DNA of 32,942 nt, from assembly GCA_028874075.1 (NCBI GenBank), contig JAPPLU010000083.1, forward strand, positions 1-32,942. The letters run 5' to 3'. The notes under the pieces were generated by a model, which was given only the letters and a program-made list of their open reading frames with translations, did no database searches and was not told the origin of the DNA. The position numbers and the translations under genes were made by a program. Origin of the DNA: Chloroflexota bacterium. GTDB lineage: Bacteria > Chloroflexota > Dehalococcoidia > Lucifugimonadales > UBA3495. Shown piece by piece: positions 28,601 through 32,942 of the stretch (positions within the stretch are counted from its first letter, which is position 1; every line of letters begins with the position of its first letter).

Positions 28601-29604
28601 CTGGCTAAGTCAGGTTCTCCGTTGCCATCGTCGTACGCGTCGGTGAACCAGGACGGTATCTCCCCTGTGGACGCACTCCTGACTATGGCTAAAGCCTCGT
28701 CCTCTACCGTGTCGGTAATAAGGTCGCACCAGTTCCAATAGGTGAGCGAGTCGCGTACCGGCTCTCCGAGAGTGACAAACGATAGCGCATCGGCGTACAA
28801 CTCGTTCGGCTTGCAACCGGTTGCGAACAACTCGTGACTGGCGAGGAATTCAAAACTGGGCGGAAGCAAGTCGTGGAAATAGCTGAGGGCTGCCGCCAAT
28901 GGCCCGGGAGTATCAGCCACTCCGCTGGCTAACGTGTAAACATGCGCCAGTTCGTGGGTGATTACATAGATAAGACGAGGGTCATACCTTCCTATTTCTA
29001 CCCGCGACGCGGAGCACTTACGCAGATTAAACTCCGCCATGTAATCTGTGCATTCAGTAAATACCTGGCCACCATCCAGACTGCGAAACTCTACGTCAAC
29101 ATTTTCTTCTGTAATGTAATTCCAGGTTTCCCGGAGCCATGGATATGAACTCTCGAAGAATTCAACCACTTCTCTCTTGATAAATGCCCGTTCCCCTCCG
29201 GGTGTGGACTGCGGCCTGCCGGTCGCTTCCCCGGATGGATCGCTGTCGCCGGAGGTATTGGTGGCAATTACCCGAACCGTGTACTCAGTACCGTTGGTCA
29301 GGCCGGTTATGTAGTCCTTGTACCGCTCCTGGGACGAGGTTGACTGAGCGTCAACCTTGGCGGATGCCGGGTCGCTGGTGAGCTGCCGGGATGAGTCGAA
29401 TTCCTCGGTTCCAGACTTCCACTGAATCTTGAAGGACGTGGTAGCTACCGCATCCGACGAAGACCAGCGTACTTCGAGATGCTCGCTACTGTAGGAGTAT
29501 GCCGCCACGTCGTCAGGCGCTTCAGGCGCGTCAGACTGGGCAAGAGCGCGGTCCCCTGTGAACAGAAGGGTGGCGATTATTCCCGCCACAAGGAAAAGTG
29601 GCAT
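19618..29604 (-). CDS. Giant secreted protein: Fn3, HExxH metallopeptidase-like domain, Fn3, Ig/SwmB-like domains and 24 cadherin-like repeats
   Basis: Product about 3,328 residues from ATG 29604. The N-terminus is a signal peptide (MPLFLVAGIIATLLFTG, cleavage near ALAQ). Residues 24-130 are an Fn3 domain. About 138-388 is a zincin-like domain with H217-E218-L-A-H221 and a likely third ligand E268 in NELYAD. Residues 389-486 form a second Fn3 domain. About 488-820 are Ig-like/SwmB-like modules (QTAPRLLTARIDS, VTVSYSAP, RDAAGNSA). From about 823 to the end are 24 cadherin-like repeats of about 104 residues, each with PDxExPxDxDxDNxYxVTVxAxD and closing with VTVTVTDVNEGP; the acidic residues probably bind calcium. 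There is no sortase motif or C-terminal membrane anchor, so attachment is unclear. The frame stays open to a TTG at 29790, adding 62 basic residues, but no ATG or GTG lies between and neither start has a clear ribosome site. The role is inferred as adhesion or matrix with proteolysis. Confidence 0.9.
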   Translation of the reverse strand: MPLFLVAGIIATLLFTGDRALAQSDAPEAPDDVAAYSYSSEHLEVRWSSSDAVATTSFKIQWKSGTEEFDSSRQLTSDPASAKVDAQSTSSQERYKDYITGLTNGTEYTVRVIATNTSGDSDPSGEATGRPQSTPGGERAFIKREVVEFFESSYPWLRETWNYITEENVDVEFRSLDGGQVFTECTDYMAEFNLRKCSASRVEIGRYDPRLIYVITHELAHVYTLASGVADTPGPLAAALSYFHDLLPPSFEFLASHELFATGCKPNELYADALSFVTLGEPVRDSLTYWNWCDLITDTVEDEALAIVRSASTGEIPSWFTDAYDDGNGEPDLASFWVDVKAIGNVDDQTAMVYQLRDAFGGYCNNRRATESVFESGVTRNPWSDGGCVPGAPKSVSATAAGGGTLTISWQEPVDDGGSPLEGYKIQWKSGSQGYSGSRRATITDPTDLQHTISGLTNGTAHTVKVLAYNHNGDGAASEATETPAATDQTAPRLLTARIDSYDSSVHLTYDERLDESSKPAGSTFTVNLNGVGQTPDVEIQGSVVTLSAVGIQSASDVVTVSYSAPTGPTARPIRDAAGNSAVGFATRAARNDKVDVAFTSDPGSDNTYAWNQGAGSSDVIEATLTFSETVEVSGLPEIKLGIGSKEGRALYHSGSGTASLVFRYRVTEGDVDDDGIEIRRAHVEGLVRYVSTQAAAPAKVEALPQAGHLVDAVRPEMVSAGMLSNGTELILTWDKTLDEGSVPFPSDRGFYVWDDTNNQRLTINSITVQGRRVTLTLSSTVSASTKVIVSFRIPYLRQLKDSVGNSAAVFIAFPVTIVQQPNNSPEFPATQDGARSVDENVPAGSNIGAPITATDADRDPLTYSISGPDASFFDVVATTGQLLTKEPLDYEGTNSYSFNMSVTDKKDTYGSTDTSADDTIAITITVNNVDEGPEILGPETVDDYDENGSGSVATYTASDPEGATTTIAWSLSGTDNGDFDIDGNTGELTFSSVPDYESPSDSDRNNEYLVTIVATDQANLRGTLDVTVTVSDVNEKPTVTGNPTISFAENGTNSVATYRATDPENDSLTWSVSGTDANDLEISNTGVLTFVDIPDFENPADANQDNEYLVTVEARDEESNVGALEVIVTVTNSTGPEEPTITTASQPNLTYQENGTGTVYTFRARDPQGGVITWSLEGSDSGHFNISSTGALTFVNPPDFENSSDANGDKTYEVTVIATDEQGLTDSFDFKVTVTDVNEGPEVTGGGDTFSVGENRQWSGAAFTAQDPEDGSVSRWTLGGSDGSDFTISESGLMTFRQTPDHERPDDADRNNVYEVEVRPFDGRYYGSHDITVTVEDVNEITGSPAITQPENFEGALATYTASGQGALTVEPAWRLTGTDYGDFTIDENGQLSFRSVPDHEQPLDSNRDNVYTFTVQATDGRYYDTFDVTVTVTPLNEPPAITTTSTSATTLSQPENRNTRLYTYRATDPEGGGTVSWSLGGDDSRFFVINQQGEFSFSEGSPPDFESQSDADSDNVYEVTILVSDDSSPPNTASLPVTVTVTDVNEGPEVTGGSSRLTIQENQNLPNASFSAFDPEGGTVIRWTLGGRDYGDFTIDENGLMTFRSPPDYERPVDSDRNNIYEVDVRPFDGRYYGSHQVFVTVTPVNEAPDITTTSTSATTMRLPENRTTRLYTYRATGPERTAISWSVTGAHARFFTIDEAKGELYFSESSPPDYENPQGSGTDGHEYQVTVRASDGVLTGTLDVTVTVTDVNEGPEVTTGGDTFTVQENDNWAGASFTASDPEGATITRWALGGRDGSDFTITESGVMTFRRTPDHERPDDADRNNIYEVDVRPFDGRYYGSHHITVTVGDVNEITGAAAITQPENFEGILATYTAGGRGDLAVEQAWRLTGTDYWDFTIDENGHLSFRAVPDFERPADSNRDNVYTFTVHATDDRYHDTYDVTVTVTPVNEAPDITTRSRPEFTQRENTSSVLYTYRATDQDRDDVIRWSVEGADEDDFAIYNGVLTFRLLPDYEIPADLGGDNVYNITVVAADVQGLRDTVDATVTVTEVNEGPKVSGTTSFTVVEGQELAGAVFTANDQEGDAVTRWSLSGSDSGDFTVTEDGVLTFRSLPDYDRPADSNRDNQYLVSVRAYDSGNRYGSLDVIVTVTDINEAAPVVTGSLALTFRENTPVTQRLYTYRATDSDRNTTFTWSVEGTDGGDFTITRDSSGRGELFFRSPPDHEGPADQDTDNVYQITVVASDGTNLGELPVTVTITEVNEGPEISGKASYTLSEIQDNLAGATFTATDPEGDNVTRWSLAGTDNGDFTITDTSGNTGQNTADLTFRNPPDVDRPADSNRDNEYLVTVRAYDNRGQYGSYDVTVTVTGANEPPVITGSDARTYHENGTGSIYTYRAIDPEGDGFTWTQPAGDDGSRFEISDRGVLTFREPPDYDDPTDVDDDNQYQVTVRAQDDQGNTGTFDVTVTVTDINEGPTVTGRETISLQEYTDPGLDTQTQVLAAYTAVDPEGSDINRWSLSGSDSSDFLISDSGELTFRNAPDYDRPADSNRDNQYLVSVLAYDATNRYGSLDVTVTVGSENEAAPVVTGNQAMTFRENTPVTQRLYTYRATDADLNTTFTWSVRGRNGGSDGDAFSISDTGILTFESPPDHERPTDADADNEYLLEIVATDDQGSEGILDVAITVTDVNEGPEPTGTAVYAVVEGQALVGAIFTARDTDPADASAAVTGWLLAGPDARNFQIGPTGTYTAQLIFRALPDFDRPADSNRDNEYLVTVRAYNGSTYGELEVTVTVRDENEAAPVITGREALSFRENTATDTPLYTYTARDMDLGTTIRWSVRGADGDDFTITPDSSGRGELFFSSAPNHEQPADADQDNIYDITVVASDGSNEGTLDVTVTVTEVNEGPDVSGINIRTVAENFDQVLATYTAIDPEGSDVTHWTLGGPDSGDFTITDTSGDGGPYTADLAFKKPPDYDQPVDSGRDNQYLVTIRPYDGRVYGSYEVTITVTSYNEPPVITGSDSRSFRENGTGSIYTYRATDPEGDDFTWSVSGLDASYFDISERGVLAFKTPPDFENPSRFDGTEYDNEYQVTVQASDDQGGAGTFDVVVTVTNQNEGPVVAETITNTAITVQENHEGVLATYTAVDPEDPTLDITRWSVTGPDVGDFTITEEGELSFRNPPDDERRADSNRDNVYEVTVRASDGSYYGSLDVTVTVTPVDEAPQFRSNSTFEFTYQENSTRPLYTYYATDPEGGNITWRLSGVDSDAFEISETGVMAFASPPDYESPTDSGGINVYQVTVEARDTDDGTARVARLQVSVTVTNLTD
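19621..27138 (-). repeat. Coding tandem array of 24 cadherin-like repeats
   Basis: The 3' three quarters of the giant gene is a tandem array with a period of about 312 bases. Repeats fall into recurring subtypes: units 5 and 10, 6 and 11, 7 and 9, 13 and 17, 14 and 18, and 16 and 22 are each closest in sequence. DNA around 24050-24190 and 25600-25740 is nearly identical at an offset of 1,548 bases, which is five repeats. This indicates in-frame duplication of multi-repeat blocks. Confidence 0.9.
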
Positions 29605-30373
29605 CGCAACTCGATGCCATCGTATTCCGAGGTCTCCATGGGAGTTCAGGTGGGCCCTTGCAAATGGTTTGAACGCTGGCGGCGACAGATGGCGCCTGGT
29701 CGAATTGAAGGGAACTGGGCCCGGGAGCGGGCCCGACGCGACACCGATGTCACACTTCCTGGTGTGCCTCTTTCGGGAGTATGAATGCAATTTACGGAAG
29801 AATCCTTAAAGAACCTCATCGCGGGTCGTCCCGCTGGAAAGGTAAGGGACGGCCCCAAGGACTGTGTAGCTCAAGGTAAGAGGACTGTTAGAAAAGGTCG
29901 GTCACCATTTCCGGCTCTTCCCATAATTCCCAGACGAGTGGTCGGCAGATGTGTCAGAAAACTGTCGGTTAGTGTGGGGAGCCTGCCCTTTTTCAAATAT
30001 GGATATCCGCTTGCCTTTCTTCTTTCATCAATAGTGCCCGGAAAAGTGCGTACTATACCACATATCAGTCAACTGCCAGGAACGCCCGTGTGCAATTTGT
30101 GGGTTAGTCCGCTGGTGTATCCTTGCACTGGCCGAAAAGGTCTATACACGCAAACAGTAACGGCCGCCCCTGCTCGGGCGGATGTTACCGTTTCGCTGGT
30201 CAATTCCATCGCTGCGGTCCGGGTCAATAGCGCTCCCGCATATCGGCGTCCGCCAGCCTGCCAGACCGAGGTATGCAATAACTGGGCAGCCTTCCCGTAA
30301 TCCGACTGATGTACTCGCTGCGGGACGCCGCCAATCCGTGTTTGAGCGAATTCTCGCAACAGGAGCGCCGCGC
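29605..30373. other. Divergent intergenic region between the giant gene and the NHL gene
   Basis: About 0.77 kb, of which 29605-29790 could encode an N-terminal extension of the giant protein. I see no independent gene: the longest plus-strand frame (29785-30300) has no recognisable features. It contains a hairpin (CGTCCC 29827-29832 / GGGACG 29846-29851) and a longer imperfect inverted repeat at 30152-30193. No promoter with good -35 and -10 boxes stood out on either strand. Confidence 0.5.
30152..30193. repeat. Long imperfect inverted repeat upstream of the NHL gene
   Basis: The arms AAAC-a-GTAAC (30152-30161) and GTTAC-c-GTTT (30184-30193) pair with one mismatch. After a 2-by-2 internal loop, CCGCCC (30164-30169) pairs with GGGCGG (30176-30181) around a 6-base loop, giving fifteen base pairs in all. 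It lies about 180 bases before the NHL start. It has no T-run, so it is not a clear terminator; it may be an operator, an RNA structure in the leader or an interspersed palindrome. Confidence 0.6.
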
Positions 30374-31408
30374 ATGTTAAGCCAGAAAGGCATAATGCAT
30401 ACCGTACTGGGTAACGGCGAAGAAGGCTGGTACGGCGATGGCGGGCCAGCCCTGGACGCCGCCTGCCAGTTGCCCTACGCATGCGAGTTTGATCCCCAGG
30501 GCAACATGATTGTGTGCATGGGTCGGCAGCACCGGATTCGAAAGATGGACGCCCGGACGGGCATCATAACCCTGCTGGCCGGTACCGGCCCGGATGGTTA
30601 TGCAGGGGATGGCGGGCCGGCGGTGGACGCAGTAATCAACCAGCCCTATGGCCTGGCCGTTGACGTGAACGGGGACATCTACTTCGCCCAGCGTCTTGGC
30701 CCGGCGGTCAGGAAGATAGACGGACGCACCGGCGTTATCTCCACCGTCGCCGGCACCGGGGAGTTCGGCTACAGCGGGGACGGAGGGCCAGGCAACAAAG
30801 CGATGCTCCGGGAACCCAACGACCTTTACCTCGAGGGACGGGGAGGCCTGCTCATCGCGGATATTCAGGACCAGCGAGTTCGCCGAGTCGACCTGGCAAC
30901 CGGCGCTATCACGACCTTTGCCGGTACAGGCGAGAAATCCCGAGCCGGGGACGGCAACCCGGCAACGGATGCTAGCCTGATGGGGCCAAGGGCCGTTTGC
31001 ATGGACAGCCAGGGGAACACCTACGTCGCCGAAAGAGAGGGCAACGGCGTCCGCAAGATTTCCGCGGACGGAATATTGACCACAGTGGCGGGGCAAGACG
31101 CCGAATTCGGCTATGCGGGAGACGGCGGGCCAGCCCTGGCCGCCGCCTGGGGCGCGCCCAAGGCCATGCGGTGCGACCTGGAGGACAACATTATCGTCGT
31201 CGACACGGAGAACTTCGCAGTCCGCCGGATTGACGCCCGCACCGGCCTGGTCACGACTATTGCCGGCGGCAGGGAGGGCGGTGATGGCGACGGCGGGCCG
31301 GCCGTCGATGCCGGGATTTCCCGGGCCCATGGGTACGGCATCGATGCCAAAGGCGACCTGTTCATTGCCGACACCCACAATCACCGGGTTAGGATGGTTG
31401 GCCTCTAA
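30374..31408 (+). CDS. NHL-repeat beta-propeller protein with GDGGPA motifs
   Basis: The 344-residue product contains six propeller units. Each opens with a variant of VAGTGxxGYxGDGGPAxxA (near residues 10, 65, 122, 178, 237 and 295) and continues as an NHL blade with xPxGLxVDxxGxxYxAxxxxxxVRKID. Six units would close a complete propeller. The Gly/Asp-rich loops suggest calcium or ligand binding; no catalytic residues are evident and there is no signal peptide. ATG 30374 is chosen because AGGAGCG (30361-30367) lies at proper distance and the first repeat follows at once; the frame extends further upstream but that sequence is not propeller-like. It differs in motif from the NHL protein at 3398-4435, so the two are not recent duplicates. 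It is divergent from the giant gene. Confidence 0.88.
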   Translation: MLSQKGIMHTVLGNGEEGWYGDGGPALDAACQLPYACEFDPQGNMIVCMGRQHRIRKMDARTGIITLLAGTGPDGYAGDGGPAVDAVINQPYGLAVDVNGDIYFAQRLGPAVRKIDGRTGVISTVAGTGEFGYSGDGGPGNKAMLREPNDLYLEGRGGLLIADIQDQRVRRVDLATGAITTFAGTGEKSRAGDGNPATDASLMGPRAVCMDSQGNTYVAEREGNGVRKISADGILTTVAGQDAEFGYAGDGGPALAAAWGAPKAMRCDLEDNIIVVDTENFAVRRIDARTGLVTTIAGGREGGDGDGGPAVDAGISRAHGYGIDAKGDLFIADTHNHRVRMVGL

Positions 31409-31508
31409 CCGAAACAGCCCTGCCGAGAAATGGTTCTTGCCAACCGCGCTATTCTTGCGCCAATGTACAGGCCAGACTTGGAAACCCGCTTTTTCCGTAC
31501 AGTGAAGC

Positions 31509-32072
31509 ATAAGGACAGGAGCTGACTACAAGGAGAGTCTCCGCAACGGCCGCAACGTATGGGTATTGGGAGAAGGCGCCGTGCCCGACGTCATGACACA
31601 TCCCACCACCTCGGCCATGGTGAACGAGTACGTTGCCTGGTACGACCGCCACCACGACCCGCAGTGGCAGGATATCCTGCTGACTCCCTCCCGAATGTGA
31701 AGGGCAGCGGCGTCCCCTGGCCCTGACTCCACCCTGGACCTCCGATGACCTTAGACGGCTGGGAAAAGCCATCAGCGCCGTCCATTTTGTCACCGGCGGC
31801 AACATGCCCACACTCCTGGCTACGGCGCGCTGAGTGCCCTGGGCATGGTCAACGTCCTGAAGCGGCTGTACAACTCGCCGGAAGATATTGAAGCGGCGGA
31901 AGGGTACTTGGAGTCCCTCTACGAGACGGGCAGGTTTCTCACCTTCGCCGGCGGTGGTCCGCTGATCGACGCCTGGATGTGGCGAGAGGAGAGTGAACGG
32001 GTCGCCCTGCATCTGGTCAGCGAGACGGCAGAGGGCATCGTGGTGTCGGGCAGAACCTACCCAATCTCGTAA
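31509..32072 (+). pseudogene. Broken 4-hydroxyphenylacetate 3-hydroxylase (HpaB)-type flavin monooxygenase gene
   Basis: Pieces of one protein appear in successive frames. From 31509 the frame reads IRTGADYKESLRNGRNVWV and later THPTTSAMVNEYVAWYDRHHDP, the N-terminus of HpaB-type hydroxylases, but it stops at TGA 31698-31700. A TGA at 31503-31505 sits where the start codon is expected. A second piece (about 31715-31808) gives TPPWTSDDLRRLGKAISAVHFVTGGNM, and a frame change near 31808 leads to the third piece, HTPGYGALSALGMVNVLKRL, then ESLYETGRFLTFAGGGPLIDAW, ending at TAA 32070-32072. Family members are about 480-520 residues; the FAD-binding middle and the C-terminal half are missing. An intact version would hydroxylate a phenolic substrate with reduced FAD. 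At least two frameshifts plus truncation make this a remnant, unless sequencing errors are involved. Confidence 0.8.
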
Positions 32073-32392
32073 TCGGACTCTATGGTGGCGGACTCGAGGG
32101 ACAGGACTTCGGCGTCCCGCTCGGCTCCCACGTCTACCGAATCAATGTCGAGATCTTTTTCGTCCTGGAGCAGGTCAGTCAAGGTTTCGATCATCTCTGC
32201 CAGGCTATCCTGATCCCCGGAATTGTAGGAAAGCATTCCCACCACGTTGAGCGTCTCCCCCTCGAGGTTCTCTTCCAGCCGCTCCCGCCAGTTGTCCAGG
32301 TTGGGGTCGAAGGTGGCCGCTACGATGCCCACAGTATCCGAGGATACGTCCTCTGCGGGATTGTCCGGGACGCTCCACCACGGCATACACAC
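32057..32392 (-). CDS. Acidic protein of unknown function (possibly a gene fragment)
   Basis: This frame reads 111 residues from a GTG. I do not recognise the family. From about residue 15 the sequence looks genuinely coding: third positions are GC-rich and the protein is acidic with regular strand/helix patterning (DTVGIVAATFDPNLDNW, then RERLEENLEGETLNVVGML, DSLAEMIETLTDLLQDEKDL and VDVGAERDAEVLSLESATI). It weakly recalls the small lipid-binding LpqN/PsbP-like fold, a guess only. Its first 60 or so bases overlap the end of the MOSC domain in another frame, so the true junction is probably near 32350. It may be the 3' part of a gene whose 5' part was lost, or the continuation of the MOSC gene after a frameshift. 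It overlaps the end of the HpaB remnant on the other strand by 16 bases. Confidence 0.45.
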   Translation of the reverse strand: MCMPWWSVPDNPAEDVSSDTVGIVAATFDPNLDNWRERLEENLEGETLNVVGMLSYNSGDQDSLAEMIETLTDLLQDEKDLDIDSVDVGAERDAEVLSLESATIESDYEIG

Positions 32393-32879
32393 CGAAATAG
32401 GCCGGACCAGGGCTGGGACGGTAGCTCAGGATGGCCGAGGGCGTATCCAGGTCGGGTGTTCCCGTATCCGGGTCCAGCGTAGTCATAGCGCAGCGGGGGT
32501 CGGGCGCCACCACCCGCAGCGCCAGTTGGTCACCAATCGTCACCGACTGGCCCAGCCAGCTATCCTCTTCGTGGGGTTCGCAGCCGTCCAGCAGTAAATT
32601 GGGTCGGAAGCGGCGGTGGTCCATCCCGGGCTCAACCGAGGCCCTCTGGCTCAGAAAATCCATCGATGCGCGGCTGAGAATGGCAATCGGGTAATCGTCG
32701 TAGCACTGGCTGGACTGGCGGGACCGGACCGGGAAGACCGGACGGCCGCAGAATTGGGAAAGGGCCCGGCTCCAGTCTCGCCCGACAAGATGGCCGTCCA
32801 CCCGGCGGCCCCAGGTGACGGTTGACACCTCCTCTTCCGTTTCCACGATACCTTCAACAGCGGCGCTGTCTCGCCTCAT
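32205..32879 (-). pseudogene. MOSC-domain protein, N-terminally truncated and shifted at the 3' end
   Basis: The frame encodes a MOSC domain, the fold that binds molybdenum cofactor or sulfur carriers. Visible are TWGRRVDGHLVG, SQFCGRPVFPVR, DDYPIAILSRASMDFL, HRRFRPNLLLDG, EEDSWLGQSVTIGDQLALRV, PRCAMTTLDPDTG (with the conserved cysteine) and PAYFGVYAVVERPGQ. Family members normally have another 70-100 residues of N-terminal beta-barrel domain; here the likely ATG at 32879 leaves only about 20 residues before the domain, and the sequence beyond it is the 55-base repeat at the contig end. After about residue 175 the frame turns into an Arg/Gly-rich non-coding pattern, while another frame (to 32057) looks coding. 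Truncation at both ends suggests a broken gene; an assembly join at 32880-32888 is the other explanation. Confidence 0.65.
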
Positions 32880-32887
32880 CTTTCGGG

Positions 32888-32942
32888 GAGGTCTTAGCAG
32901 ATTGTTGCCCAAAAAGAAGCATGTCCATATGGCACAACGTTG
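32888..32942 (+). repeat. 55-base direct repeat, copy at the window end
   Basis: This is identical to 18814-18868 and ends exactly with the window. A shared length of exactly 55, ending at a contig edge, is what a de Bruijn assembler using k=55 leaves at an unresolved branch. The alternative is a true direct repeat 14,074 bases apart. Confidence 0.95.

Noticed and set aside
29785..30300. 171-codon plus-strand frame in the divergent intergenic region
   Set aside because: No homology, domain or ribosome site; its composition is irregular and an inverted repeat lies inside it.
30377..31510. 377-codon minus-strand frame opposite the NHL gene
   Set aside because: It is a shadow of the six propeller repeats on the plus strand, which have the family motifs and a ribosome site.

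Overview
This window looks like part of a chromosome contig from an uncultivated bacterium. The best guess is a Chloroflexota member of the SAR202/Dehalococcoidia kind. This is an inference from a solute-binding lipoprotein with a long VEVE/KEVPVEV spacer, CaiB-type CoA transferase genes, a DUF1800 gene, frequent TTG/GTG starts and GC-rich codon use. There is no rRNA or tRNA to settle it, and I saw no CRISPR array, transposase or phage gene.

Layout. Bases 1-4435 (+ strand): the C-terminal end of one CaiB/BaiF CoA transferase abutting a complete second one, then a DUF1800 protein and an NHL beta-propeller protein. Bases 4457-5956 (- strand): an RraA-like aldolase-fold protein followed by a carboxymuconolactone-decarboxylase-family protein, with a clear terminator after the pair. 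Bases 5991-9967 (- strand): a complete glycine betaine/choline-type ABC importer in the order ATPase, permease, binding lipoprotein, ending at a strong hairpin. Bases 10782-13462 (+ strand): methionyl-tRNA synthetase and a long-chain polyprenyl diphosphate synthase. Bases 13496-17785 (- strand): a tight run tyrA, gmk, lipA and a YtcJ-like amidohydrolase. This half is ordinary, compact, mostly conserved genome.

The character changes at about 17.8 kb. A 1.8-kb non-coding stretch is full of hairpins and short repeats. It is followed on the - strand by one 10-kb gene (about 3,328 residues from its first ATG). That gene encodes a secreted protein with a signal peptide, an Fn3 domain, a zinc-metallopeptidase-like domain with HELAH, a second Fn3 domain, Ig/SwmB-like domains and 24 cadherin-like repeats. 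Upstream of it, on the + strand, is a six-repeat NHL propeller protein.

The right end (31.5-32.9 kb) is a graveyard of broken genes. It holds a frameshifted, truncated HpaB-type flavin hydroxylase, an acidic ORF of unknown identity, and a MOSC-domain gene lacking its normal N-terminal part. The last 55 bases are an exact copy of bases 18814-18868. That is either an assembly-graph overlap or a true repeat bounding a 14-kb segment that includes the giant gene.

The importer is probably for compatible solutes or choline-like nutrients. The CaiB, RraA-like, CMD and amidohydrolase genes suggest catabolism of organic acids or aromatics by an oligotrophic heterotroph. The giant cadherin/metallopeptidase protein is the most distinctive object here and probably acts at or outside the cell surface.
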